A stretch of 64,000 nucleotides of DNA from the NCBI GenBank assembly GCA_016842085.1, contig JAEVEX010000023.1, positions 45,839 through 109,838 on the forward strand. Direction: 5' to 3'. This stretch comes from Candidatus Thermoflexus tengchongensis. Lineage in GTDB: Bacteria > Chloroflexota > Anaerolineae > Thermoflexales > Thermoflexaceae. Each line of letters opens with the position of its first letter. The stretch's first letter is position 1. The notes beneath the pieces are model-generated. The model had not been told where the DNA came from. It made no database searches and saw only the letters and a list, made by a program, of their open reading frames with translations. This document shows positions 27,736 through 37,404 of this stretch, in pieces. Position numbers and translations under genes: made by a program.

Positions 27736-28114
27736 GTCAGGCTCTATCCGAAGCCCTCTTTAGCCGCAGCCATCCCCCGCCACCCAGGTCCGGCTGAATC
27801 GCAGGTTGCCCCCATCGCATTCAGCAACTTTCCTCTTTCGAAGGACGGTTTTAAAATTAGAACTGGTGTAGTCGGGCTCCAGTGGGGAAAGTCTGCCCTT
27901 TCCAGGGTGGAGGGAGGTCACTGTTAAGGAAAGATCCCCATCGGCCAACCTCAATGCCCTCATCCCGCGAACTTCGAGGCTTTCATTAAAGAACAGGGGA
28001 CCACCTGAACAGGATCTCCGGTCTCGAAGGCTCCATCTGGAGGGGCACCCTGGCTCTGGGCACCCTGGCTCTCCCAGGTCTGACGGTTGCCTGTGGCAAC
28101 GGTAGAGGAGGGCG

Positions 28115-28774
28115 GTGATGGCAACCACCGGGAGCTTGCGGGAGATCCCGCTGGCCGCGCTGATCGAAACCGGATGCCGGTCTCGAGCATCTGCGCGACT
28201 CCGACTCCGGCAGGGCGAGTGGGAGGGCGAGATCTATTTCTCCGATGGCGAGATTGTCCATGCGGTTTGCGGGGATCTCCGGGGGGAGCCGGCGCTGTGG
28301 AGATTGCTGGGATGGACGGAGGGGCAATTCGTCCTGGAGGATGAAGTCCGCAGCCCCGAGCGCACCCTTTACCGCCCCTGGCAGGATCTATTGCTGGACG
28401 GCATGCGCAGGGCCGCTCGCTCCCCGGATGCGGCCAGCGCGACGACCCCTTTCCCCTCGGAATGGATCGCTCGCCTTCGTTCGATCGAGGGCGTTCTCGG
28501 CGTGGTGATCTGCGGTCCGGATGGCGTGGTGATGGCCGCAGAGGTTCCAGAGGGGAAGGGAGAGGCGGAAGGGGCGGTGGCGGTCTATCTGGCGGCGACT
28601 GCGGAGGCCCTGGCGGATCTTCTTCCCTTCGGCGCTTTCGAGCATGCCGTTGTCTCGGAGTCCCAGCGGCGGCTCCTGATCCTCCTGCGTTCGCCGTTCA
28701 TCATCGGCCTGGTGCTCTCCCCTCAGGCCTCGCCGGCGCTGGTCCTCTCCGAGGCGCTGGCCCGGCTGGCCTGA
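28115..28774 (+). CDS. DUF4388 + Roadblock/LC7-like protein
   Basis: N-term SLREIPLAALIETG...LRLRQGEWEGEIYFSDGEIVHAVCGDLRGEPALWRLLGWTEGQFVLE; C-term IEGVLGVVICGPDGVVMAAEV. Confidence 0.75.
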   Translation: MMATTGSLREIPLAALIETGCRSRASARLRLRQGEWEGEIYFSDGEIVHAVCGDLRGEPALWRLLGWTEGQFVLEDEVRSPERTLYRPWQDLLLDGMRRAARSPDAASATTPFPSEWIARLRSIEGVLGVVICGPDGVVMAAEVPEGKGEAEGAVAVYLAATAEALADLLPFGAFEHAVVSESQRRLLILLRSPFIIGLVLSPQASPALVLSEALARLA

Positions 28775-28839
28775 GGGAATGATTCCGCCTCTCACCGGGC
28801 GACCACCGGGCCCCAGGGAGAAGGGAGAAAGGAGAAAGG

Positions 28840-30012
28840 ATGGCGTTCGAGGAGCTGTTGCAGGAGGTGAATGCCATTCCGGGGGTGGAAGGGGTCTTCC
28901 TGCTCCATGAGGAGGGAGCGGTTCAGGGAAGCACACTCCCGGAGCGTTACCCGGCGGAGGCCCTCGCTTCGGCGGCGCGGCTCATCACCCGAACCTTCAG
29001 CGCGCTGGAGGCTTCCCGCCGGAGGGTGCCCGAGGTGGAGCTGTTTTTCACCGGAGGGCGCCTCCTCCTCCGGCGGATCCCGGGAGGGATCCTGGGGGTT
29101 TGCTGCGCCCGCTCGATCAACCGGCCGCTGCTCGATCTCGCCCTCCACCCGCTGATCCGATCGCTGAGCGCCGCCCTGAAGGAGCAGCCGGCGGCGCCCC
29201 GCAAATCCCGGGCCCCCCGGGCAGGCACCCTCCGGCTCTCCACCCTGATCCAGGATCTGGTGAACGAGGGGCTCCGCCTGGTTGAAGCGGCCCGGGCTCA
29301 GGGGCTCCTGATGCGCCTGCTGGGGAGCGTGGGGATCGCCTATCACTCCCCTTCCGCGGCCCGTTACCTGCCGACCCCCGCCTATCCGGGGTTAGAGCTT
29401 GCCGCCCCCTCCCGGCATGGGAAGGCCCTGGCGGCTTTCATGGAGGAGCAGGGATATGAGCCGCTCGCTCGGTTCAACGCGTTCTACGGAACTCGACGCC
29501 TCCACTTCCGCAAGCCGGAGGCCGGCTGGCCCGTCGACGTGTTCCTGGATGCCTATGAGATGTATCACCGGATGGAGTTCGCAGCGGTGCTCAGTCGTGA
29601 GGAGATCGCCCTGCCGCCCACCTGGCTCCTCCTTTCCCGCCTGCAGGTGGTGGAAGCCGGGGAAGCGGAGCTGCTGGAGATCGCGGTCCTGCTGCTGGAC
29701 CACGAGGTGGTGGAGGGGGAACAACCGGAGACGGTGGATCTGCGGGTGATCGCCGGGCTCTGTGCGGAGGATTGGGGGTGGTATCGAACGGTCACCATGA
29801 ACCTGGAGCGAGCGGCCCGGCAGGTCGAAGGATGGGAGGAGCCGGCGCGGGGGCGCGTCCGCGAACGCCTGGAGCGCTTGCGGCGGGCCATTGAGGCGGC
29901 TCCCAAAAGCCTGGGCTGGCAGATGCGCGCCCGGCTGGGAGACGCCGTGCGCTGGTATCAAACGCCCATCCGGCCGGAGGAGGGACCGCGGCCGGATATG
30001 GCCATCGGGTGA
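28840..30012 (+). CDS. Roadblock/LC7-like domain fused to a nucleotidyltransferase-like domain
   Basis: N-term ELLQEVNAIPGVEGVFLLHEEGAVQGS...; C-term GSVGIAYHSPS...YEPLARFNAFYGTRRLHF...PVDVFLDAYEMYHRMEF resembles AbiEii-type NTases. Confidence 0.6.
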   Translation: MAFEELLQEVNAIPGVEGVFLLHEEGAVQGSTLPERYPAEALASAARLITRTFSALEASRRRVPEVELFFTGGRLLLRRIPGGILGVCCARSINRPLLDLALHPLIRSLSAALKEQPAAPRKSRAPRAGTLRLSTLIQDLVNEGLRLVEAARAQGLLMRLLGSVGIAYHSPSAARYLPTPAYPGLELAAPSRHGKALAAFMEEQGYEPLARFNAFYGTRRLHFRKPEAGWPVDVFLDAYEMYHRMEFAAVLSREEIALPPTWLLLSRLQVVEAGEAELLEIAVLLLDHEVVEGEQPETVDLRVIAGLCAEDWGWYRTVTMNLERAARQVEGWEEPARGRVRERLERLRRAIEAAPKSLGWQMRARLGDAVRWYQTPIRPEEGPRPDMAIG

Positions 30013-30170
30013 TGGCGGCCGGGGCTCGCCCAGGGGGTTGGGAGCGGTCGAAGGGGATCCCCAACCCTTGAAAATCCCCCGGGCGGATCGGGCCAGGTAC
30101 AGAGCAGGTACAGGTATAAGTGGACAGAGCGCTCGTGGCCCATGAGGCCATGAAGTTGGGAGGAGTCCGG

Positions 30171-30437
30171 ATGCGCTGGGAGCCGGTGCGCCGTTTGGGG
30201 CGGGCGATCGGGGAGATCCTTTACGGGATGGCCCTGCACGATATGGTGCGGGCGAACCTCCGCCAGAGAGGATCCATGGAGCACCTCTTCCTGCTGATCA
30301 CCTTCGGGGATCTGGTGGGCATCCCCATTATTCCCCCCTATTACTGCATGCGGCTGCTCCCCTTCATCGTGCCTCAGATCCACTCCTGGCGCCGGCGTCT
30401 GCTTCGTGAGCGGGATCTCACGGATATGCTGTTCTGA
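30171..30437 (+). CDS. Conserved-looking small protein, unknown function
   Basis: Start at MRWEPVRRLGRAIGEILYGM with GGGAGGAG RBS; hydrophobic segment LFLLITFGDLVGIPIIPPYY; sits between the Roadblock and GTPase genes. Confidence 0.65.
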   Translation: MRWEPVRRLGRAIGEILYGMALHDMVRANLRQRGSMEHLFLLITFGDLVGIPIIPPYYCMRLLPFIVPQIHSWRRRLLRERDLTDMLF

Positions 30438-30445
30438 GGTGAGCG

Positions 30446-31330
30446 ATGACAGCTCCACGCCGGCGGGTCCTTCTGGTGATCGAGACAGCAGACCTGGCCC
30501 GCTATGCGGGGTTCCTGGAGTCCGCCGCATCGCGCTGGGAGATCCTGACCCTTCCCCTGCGCGAAGCGCTCGCTCAGCCGATCCCCGAGGAACCTCCGGA
30601 CGCGATCCTGGTCGCCGCGGAGGAGGTGCCGGAGGGATGGCTGGAGAGCTGGAAGCGGCCGGAACCGCGCCCTCTCCTGATCCAGCTGAGCGCCCGGGTT
30701 TCGGCGGCCTGCAAGGCCCCCGAAGGGCCATGGGATTGGGTCCTCCCGGCGGCTTCGCCGGGATCAGACCTGGAGGCGATCCTCCCCGCCTCCTCCGAGG
30801 ATCGGAGATCGACGATCCCGGTGCGGAAGGTCTTGCTCGTTGGGGAAGCGACCGTCGGCAAAACTTCCCTGGCCACCTTTTATCTGCAACGGGCCTTCGA
30901 TCCCCGCCGTCGCATGACCATTGGGGTGGACATCCATATCTGCCCGGTGGAAGTCGAGGGGATGGCGGTGCGTCTGGTGGTGTGGGATGTCGGAGGGCAG
31001 CGGCGCTTTGCCGCCCTGCGGGATCTTTTCTATCGGGGTGCCGCGGCCGGGGCGCTGGTTTTCGATCTGAGCAACCGCCTCTCCTTTTACCAGCTCCTGA
31101 GATGGTGGCAGGAGCTTCGGAGCCACCTCGGATCCATTCCCGTTCTCCTGGTGGGCAACAAAGCGGATCTGCCCCGCGAGATCTCCCGCCTGGAAGCGGA
31201 ATCCCTCGCCCGGGCATGGGGCACGCCGTATTTTGAGACCTCCTGCGTGACCGGCGTGGGGGTCCTCGAGTTCTTTCGGGCCCTGGCGGCCGCTGCCCTC
31301 CAGGGGACTTCGCGAGCGGAGCTAGGCTGA
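30446..31330 (+). CDS. Ras/Rab-like small GTPase with N-terminal receiver-like domain
   Basis: G1 GEATVGKTS, G3 WDVGGQ, G4 NKAD, G5 ETSC; about 125 aa N-terminal extension starting RRVLLVIETADLARY. Confidence 0.85.
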   Translation: MTAPRRRVLLVIETADLARYAGFLESAASRWEILTLPLREALAQPIPEEPPDAILVAAEEVPEGWLESWKRPEPRPLLIQLSARVSAACKAPEGPWDWVLPAASPGSDLEAILPASSEDRRSTIPVRKVLLVGEATVGKTSLATFYLQRAFDPRRRMTIGVDIHICPVEVEGMAVRLVVWDVGGQRRFAALRDLFYRGAAAGALVFDLSNRLSFYQLLRWWQELRSHLGSIPVLLVGNKADLPREISRLEAESLARAWGTPYFETSCVTGVGVLEFFRALAAAALQGTSRAELG

Positions 31331-31349
31331 CCTATCCCCGGCGATTACT

Positions 31350-31377
31350 GTAGGGCAACTGCTTGCAGTTGCCCTAC
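31350..31377. repeat. Dispersed palindrome copy A (13-bp arms, TT loop)
   Basis: GTAGGGCAACTGC-TT-GCAGTTGCCCTAC; between convergent genes; related to 51635-51660. Confidence 0.9.
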
Positions 31378-31382
31378 GTTTA

Positions 31383-32636
31383 CTAAGGTCCCGGCACGAT
31401 CCGCAGGATCCGATCATCGCCGGGCATGGGCCGTCCTCGCCCGTCGCGGTTGCTGGTGGTGAAGTAGAGCGCGCCGTCGGGCCCCATCACCACATCCCGG
31501 ATCCGCCCGAATTCCCCGCGGAAGAGCTCTTCATGGAAAATCACCGCCGTCCCATCCGGGCTCAGCACCACGTGGTGCAGATGTTGCCCGCGCAGCGCCC
31601 CGAAGAACAGATGGCCGTTCCACGGCGCGAGGCGCTCGCCGGTGACGAACGCCATGCCGGCCGGCGCCCAGGTGTCCTGCCCGCTATGAAGGATGGGATC
31701 CACAAAACGGGGATCCCCCGGCGCATCCGTCACCCGGGGCCATCCGTAATTGCTCCCCGGGCGGATGAGGTTCAGCTCGTCCAGGCAGCATAACCCCATC
31801 TCCCCGGTGGGTCCATGCTCGGTGCTGTAGAGCTGGCCGGTGGTGGGATGCCAGGCCAGGCCCTGGGGATTGCGGTGGCCATAGGAATACACATAGGAGC
31901 CCGGGAAGGGGTTGTCCGCGGGGATCGATCCGTCCGGGTTGAGGCGGAGGATCTTTCCGGCCAGGCTATCCAGTCGCTGGGCCAGCTCCCGCTGGGCCGC
32001 ATCGCCGGTGGTGGCGTAGAGCTTGCCATCCGGGCCGAAGGCCAGCCGCCCCCCATCGTGAATCCCGGCGCCCGGGATATGATCGATCAGGATCACTTCC
32101 TCCCCCGCGGTGTTCCCCCGCAGCGTCAGCCGGGAGATCCGGTTGCGGAGCGCGCCGCCCGCCCGGTAGGTATACATCACGTAGAGATAGCCGTTCTGAG
32201 CGAAGTTCGGATCCAGGGCCAGGCCCATCAATCCGCCCTCACCGGTCGCGGCCACCGGGAGGACCGCTACCGGTTCGGGGCGGAGCTGGCCGTTTTCGAT
32301 GACCCGGATCCGCCCGGGGCGTTCTGTGACGAAGATCCGGCCGTCGGGCGCGAAGGCCAGCGCCCATGGCACCTCCAGCCCGGTAGCCACCACCTCCACC
32401 CGAATCGGAAAAGATCCCGGTGAGGTAGGGGAGGGTGTGGAAGCCAGTGGGGTTGGAGAAGGTGGGGTGAGCATCGCCGTTGGGGTGGGAGACGGCGAGG
32501 GCCCAGGCGGTGGGAGGAAGGTCGGGGTTGCAGGAGGGAATGGAGGGGTGATCACAGGCGAGGGGGAAGCCGGACCCCGACCGCATGCCCCGAGAAGGAA
32601 GGAGAATATCCCGAGGAAGAGAAGCGGTTTCCGCAT
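31383..32636 (-). CDS. PQQ-dependent sugar dehydrogenase, lipoprotein
   Basis: VVATGLEVPWALAFAPDGRIFVTERPGRIRVI; YTYRAGGALRNRISRLTL; GHRNPQGLAWHPTTGQLYSTEHGPTG. Confidence 0.93.
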   Translation of the reverse strand: MRKPLLFLGIFSFLLGACGRGPASPSPVITPPFPPATPTFLPPPGPSPSPTPTAMLTPPSPTPLASTPSPTSPGSFPIRVEVVATGLEVPWALAFAPDGRIFVTERPGRIRVIENGQLRPEPVAVLPVAATGEGGLMGLALDPNFAQNGYLYVMYTYRAGGALRNRISRLTLRGNTAGEEVILIDHIPGAGIHDGGRLAFGPDGKLYATTGDAAQRELAQRLDSLAGKILRLNPDGSIPADNPFPGSYVYSYGHRNPQGLAWHPTTGQLYSTEHGPTGEMGLCCLDELNLIRPGSNYGWPRVTDAPGDPRFVDPILHSGQDTWAPAGMAFVTGERLAPWNGHLFFGALRGQHLHHVVLSPDGTAVIFHEELFRGEFGRIRDVVMGPDGALYFTTSNRDGRGRPMPGDDRILRIVPGP

Positions 32637-32736
32637 AGAGAACCTCCTGATCGATCTTCGCCGGAGTTGCGCCGTTCATTTTCCTACGAACCGAGCGGGG
32701 CACCGAAGGTCCCCGCCCAGCTCCCAAAATCCCCTA

Positions 32737-34116
32737 TCAGGAGCGAGGCAGGCGGATCCTGAAGGTGCTGCCCGCTCCCACCTGGCTCTCGACCTCAATG
32801 GTCCCTCCCATTGCTTCCACCAGCGCGCGGGCGATGGAGAGGCCCAATCCCGCTCCCCCTCCGGTGCGAGCGGGATCCCCCCGATAGAAGCGCTCGAAAA
32901 TGTGAGGCAGGATCTCCGGTGGGATGCCCGGGCCGGTGTCCTGCACCTCCAGCGCGATGGAGGTCTCTTCGGCCCGAGCCCGCAGGGTGATCCGTCCACC
33001 GGGGGGCGTGTATCGGATAGCGTTGTCGAGCAGAATGAGCAGCACCTGTTTCAGAAGGTCCGGGTCGGCCAGGACGTGGGTTTCCGGTGCTTCCGGGGTT
33101 TCGATGCTCTGCTCGCGGGCGAGCCGGCGGGCCTGGCGTCCCAGTTCGGAGAGAAGCGGGCGGAGCGGGATCGGCTCTCGCCGCACGGCCTGGCCGGCCT
33201 CCGCTCGAGCCAGGGCGAGCAGATCGTTGACCAGGCGGATCAGCCGATCACACTCCGCGATCAGATCCTCCAGCACTTCCCGCTGATCCTCTTGAGGAAT
33301 AGGGGGCTCCCGGCGCAGCAATTCCAGGTTGCCGCGCATGGTGGTCAGTGGCGTTCGCAGCTCATGGGAGGCATCCGCCACAAAGCGGCGCTGAGCCTGG
33401 AAGGCATGTTCCAGCTGCATATAAGCTGCCTGAAGCTCTTCCAGCATGGCATTGAACGTCCAGGCCAGCTCTCCGATCTCATCCGATGGCCCCGAGTAGG
33501 GAACCCGCTGGCTGAAATCCCGAAGCTGCCCGATCGCCCGCGCGGTCCGGGTGATCTGATGGATCGGGCGCAGGGCGATCCCCGCCAGCATCCATCCGGA
33601 GGCGAAGGCGGCGGCCAGGGCAGCCAGGCTGCCTGTGAAGAGGATCCTTCCGAGGGTTCCCTGGGCCTGGTCGTAATCAGCCAGGGAACGGCCGAGCTGC
33701 AGCACCCCACGCATCTGCCCATCCTGACGAACGGGAAGGTTATAAATGAGCAGGCGTCCGTTTTCCATATCGGCCACCTCGATCCATGCTCGACCCTGCT
33801 GGATCGCCGTCAGGCCCGCCGGGCTGATGGGAAGCTCGGCCCCTTCCAGGTTCGCGGTGCGATCCAGGATCTCTCCATCCAGCCGGCGGGTTTGCACATA
33901 GGTCTCTGGAGCGGCCAGCTTCCGGGCCGGATTATCGATAGCCTCCAGCCGAAAGCGAGGGGAGGTCATGAGTCGCCGGGCTTCATCTGCCAGAGCGTCT
34001 TCCAGAATTCGCAGGGTGAGGCGGGCCTGGATCCAGTAAACCGTAAGCCCGATGGCCAGAAGGGTGAACACCAGGATCCCGCTGTAAAAGAGGGTGAGCC
34101 GCAGGCGGATGGACAT
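32737..34116 (-). CDS. HAMP-containing sensor histidine kinase
   Basis: RRFVADASHELRTPLTTMRGNLELL; DNAIRYTPPGG; DTGPGIPPEILPHIFERFYRGDPART. Confidence 0.94.
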   Translation of the reverse strand: MSIRLRLTLFYSGILVFTLLAIGLTVYWIQARLTLRILEDALADEARRLMTSPRFRLEAIDNPARKLAAPETYVQTRRLDGEILDRTANLEGAELPISPAGLTAIQQGRAWIEVADMENGRLLIYNLPVRQDGQMRGVLQLGRSLADYDQAQGTLGRILFTGSLAALAAAFASGWMLAGIALRPIHQITRTARAIGQLRDFSQRVPYSGPSDEIGELAWTFNAMLEELQAAYMQLEHAFQAQRRFVADASHELRTPLTTMRGNLELLRREPPIPQEDQREVLEDLIAECDRLIRLVNDLLALARAEAGQAVRREPIPLRPLLSELGRQARRLAREQSIETPEAPETHVLADPDLLKQVLLILLDNAIRYTPPGGRITLRARAEETSIALEVQDTGPGIPPEILPHIFERFYRGDPARTGGGAGLGLSIARALVEAMGGTIEVESQVGAGSTFRIRLPRS

Positions 34117-34117
34117 C

Positions 34118-34795
34118 TCAGGCCTCCCGCAGCACATAGCCGATGCCGCGGACCGTATGGATCAGGCGCGGTTCGCCTCCGGCTTCCATCTTCCGTCGCA
34201 GGTAACCGATATACACCTCGAGGACGTTCTCATCGCCGCGGAAGTCATAGCCCCACACTTCCTCCAGGATCCGCTGACGGGGAAGGACCTGACGGGGATG
34301 GCGCATGAAGAAGGCCAGGAGCTCGAACTCCCGGGGCGTGAGGACAAGCGGGCGGGATCCGCGCCGCGCCTCCCGGGTCGTGGGATCCAGATAGAGGTCT
34401 GCGTAGGTCAGGGGACGCTCGGGCTGGGAAGCTCCGACACGACGCAGCAGGGCCCGGATCCGGGCCAGCAGTTCCGCGGGAGCGAAGGGTTTAACCAGGT
34501 AATCATCCGCCCCGCTATCCAGACCTTCCACCCGATCCTCCACCGCGTCCCGGGCGGTCAGCATCAGGATGGGCGTGGAATCCCCCGCCGCGCGCAGACG
34601 AGCCGCTACCTCCACACCGCTCAGTCCCGGCAGCAGCCAGTCCAGGATGATGAGATCCAGCGGTTGCTCCTGAAGCCGGGCCAGGGCCTCGAGACCGCTT
34701 GTGGCCGTAAGCACCTGATAACCCTCGTAAACCAGTGTGCGCCGCAGCATATGGAGCAGTTTCTCATCATCATCCACAATGAGAATCCGTGGCAT
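34118..34795 (-). CDS. OmpR family response regulator
   Basis: RILIVDDDEKLLHMLRRTL...LDLIILDWLLPGLSG...LTPREFELLAFFMRHP. Confidence 0.95.
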   Translation of the reverse strand: MPRILIVDDDEKLLHMLRRTLVYEGYQVLTATSGLEALARLQEQPLDLIILDWLLPGLSGVEVAARLRAAGDSTPILMLTARDAVEDRVEGLDSGADDYLVKPFAPAELLARIRALLRRVGASQPERPLTYADLYLDPTTREARRGSRPLVLTPREFELLAFFMRHPRQVLPRQRILEEVWGYDFRGDENVLEVYIGYLRRKMEAGGEPRLIHTVRGIGYVLREA

Positions 34796-35224
34796 CCTCC
34801 CTCCCTTTCGCTGTTCACCGGGGCGCTTTCGAAGCTTCGCCCGCTCTCAAATCGTCTTTTCCTCCCTCCACCTGGCCCTGAGAAAGAAAGCGTGGAAAGA
34901 GGGCTATCCCGACTTTTCAGATTCTGAGTTCAACCGTGTAAGTCCTATCATAACAACCTGAGAGTCCGCTGAGAACGGATCCTGGAATGGTTCTGGGCGC
35001 GAACGCTCGTTCTCTTAATGTTTTCTCAGGATGACCTGAGATCATGTCCTGATGAAGGAGAAATAAAAGGGCTTGAGGTGACAGCCGAAGGGCGTTGCCC
35101 TCCTTTCCCGGTTGCGAAACAGCGGAGGATCATCCGGGGTGGTCTCGCTTATCTTGAAATCCCTGGGATACATATTCGGATTCAATGGCCTATACCATCT
35201 GGATCCTGGTGCAGGAGGGATGCG

Positions 35225-36277
35225 ATGAATCGGTGGGAGACCATGCTCCGATTCGCCGTGCGGGTCGGCCTGGTGGTGCTGATCACAGGGTGTGGGCGCT
35301 CGCGTGGAGCGACCCCTGTTACGATGATCCCCACGGTGACGACGACGCCAGCGCCCACCGCGACGCCCACGCCCATCCCGACCCCCACCATTACACCATC
35401 GCCTACCCCGCACCCGCTGGCGGAATACACGATCGAAGGCATGCGACGGCGGATCTACCCTGGCGGGAAGATCGAGATCCGCGCTGTCGTCACCCGGACG
35501 GAAGCTTATACCCGCTATCTCATTGCCTATCCAAGCGATGGCCTGACCATCACCGGCGTGATGCAGATCCCTCATGGCCGGGGGCCTTTCCCCGTGATTG
35601 TTCTGAATCACGGATACATCCCACCCAGCCGGTATGTGCCGGGTTCGGATACATGGCGACCGGCCGATTATCTGGCCCGCCGGGGCTACATCACCCTGGC
35701 GCCGGATTTCCGGGGATGGGCGGGATCCGATTCCGGCCCCGATTTCTTCCGGATGGGCCTGGTGATCGATGCTCTGAATCTGATCAGCTCCATTCCTTCC
35801 ATTCCCCAGGCGGATCCTGAGCGCATCGGGATGTGGGGGCACAGCATGGGAGGCGGGGTCACCACCCGCGCGATCGTCATCGATCCACGGATCCGGGCAG
35901 CGGTCCTCTATGCGCCGGTCAGCGCGGATCTGGTGAACACCCGGCGGGGATTCGGCGGGGCCCGGAGCATGGAGGATCCATTTCTGGCCCAGGCATATGC
36001 CGATGCTCGCAGCGATCCCATGTTCCTGCGACAGGTCTCCCCAATTTATTACTTCCATTATGTGACCGCCCCGGTGCAGATCCATCAGGGGACCGCTGAC
36101 ACAACGACGCCGCCGGAATGGGCCCAGGCCATCCGGGATGCGCTGATTGCGGCAGGCAAGGAAGTGGAGTATTTCGAGTATCCAGGCCAGGGCCACGCCT
36201 TCCAGGGTCAGGCCTGGACGCTTTTCCTGCAGCGGATGACCGCGTTTTTCGATCGACACCTGAAAGGTTCCCGATAA
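35225..36277 (+). CDS. Alpha/beta hydrolase (prolyl oligopeptidase/DLH-like), lipoprotein
   Basis: LVVLITGCGRS lipobox; Thr/Pro linker; GMWGHSMGGGVTTRAI nucleophile elbow; HQGTADTTTP. Confidence 0.88.
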   Translation: MNRWETMLRFAVRVGLVVLITGCGRSRGATPVTMIPTVTTTPAPTATPTPIPTPTITPSPTPHPLAEYTIEGMRRRIYPGGKIEIRAVVTRTEAYTRYLIAYPSDGLTITGVMQIPHGRGPFPVIVLNHGYIPPSRYVPGSDTWRPADYLARRGYITLAPDFRGWAGSDSGPDFFRMGLVIDALNLISSIPSIPQADPERIGMWGHSMGGGVTTRAIVIDPRIRAAVLYAPVSADLVNTRRGFGGARSMEDPFLAQAYADARSDPMFLRQVSPIYYFHYVTAPVQIHQGTADTTTPPEWAQAIRDALIAAGKEVEYFEYPGQGHAFQGQAWTLFLQRMTAFFDRHLKGSR

Positions 36278-36481
36278 ATCCGGCGGTCGAAGGATTTCTC
36301 GGGAAACCGTGCGGGCTTACGCTTTCGGGCTTCCGTTGGATTTTCGTGAGAGGCGGGTGCCAGGGGCCAATCGCCTCCTATGAAAGCGCTGCCTAAGGAA
36401 GGGAAGGCCGGATTTTCGTTCTGAAGGCCGGAAGGCAGCCTGATCGCCTCAGCCCCGGATATCCTCCGGGATCGCGCGCGG

Positions 36482-36979
36482 TTATTCGGCCTCCCGCCGC
36501 GCCAGCTCCCGGTCCATCACAACCAGCCCCGTCCCATCCTCCCCGATGCGCCGGAGCGCCTCCAGGATCTGCTCCACGCTTTTTTCTTCCTCAATTTGCT
36601 CCTCCAGGAACCAGTGAAGCAGGGGCAGGCTGGAGGGATCGTTCTCGCGGACGGCGATCTGGTAAAGATTCTGGATGAGGCTGGTGACCCGGCGCTCATG
36701 CTGAAGGGCCTGAGCGAAGGCCTCCTGGGGGGAGGCGAAATCCACCGGGGGCTGTTCGATCGCCTGAAGGATGACGCGTTCCCCCCGGTCGCAGAGGTGA
36801 TCGAAGAACTTCATCGCATGACCCACTTCCTCACGAGCCTGCACCCGCATCCAGTGGGCGAACCCGGGCAGGTTCATCGCTTCGAAGTATGCGGCCATAG
36901 ATAGATAAAGGTAAGCGGAGTAGAGCTCGTGGCGGACCTGGTCGTTCATGGCCTCGCGGAGCGTCTGGCTCATGGCCAT
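36482..36979 (-). CDS. Ferritin
   Basis: LREAMNDQVRHELYSAYLYLSMAAYFEAMNLPGFAHWMRVQAREEVGHAMKFFDHL. Confidence 0.95.
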   Translation of the reverse strand: MAMSQTLREAMNDQVRHELYSAYLYLSMAAYFEAMNLPGFAHWMRVQAREEVGHAMKFFDHLCDRGERVILQAIEQPPVDFASPQEAFAQALQHERRVTSLIQNLYQIAVRENDPSSLPLLHWFLEEQIEEEKSVEQILEALRRIGEDGTGLVVMDRELARREAE

Positions 36980-37404
36980 GGGAACCTCCTGGTGTGTGGA
37001 GATAGTGGCCTGCGGGATCGGCCCGCTCAGCCAGGATGCCCCCCTCCGGGATCCAGAGCGGGTTGGAAGAGCCCATGGAGGGTCGCCTCTGAACTTTCCT
37101 CTCTGGAGTTACGCGGCTGGTTTTCTCTGAAGGCTTTGAGAGCGAGCGGAGCACCTTCCATGTTCCGCTCACCCCCAGCAGTTTTTCTTTCCCTTCATTG
37201 AGTCTACAGTTAAAGAGCCGAATCCGCCAGCTCTTCCGGGCGGTTTCCTGTTGAGGACGGGGAGAACTTCTCCGGATTCGATTCGAGCGAGGAGCAGGGT
37301 AGGGGTCTGCCGAAGGTGGGCCCCATGCCCTCGAGTGCTCTTTTCAGAGTCCGATTCGTAACGCTTGAACCGAATATCCGTTAAATGCATAGGAAAGGAT
37401 TTCG

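Noticed and set aside
28042-28074. Tandem 15-bp repeat gggcaccctggctct x2
   Set aside because: Only two units; likely slippage, no supporting structure.
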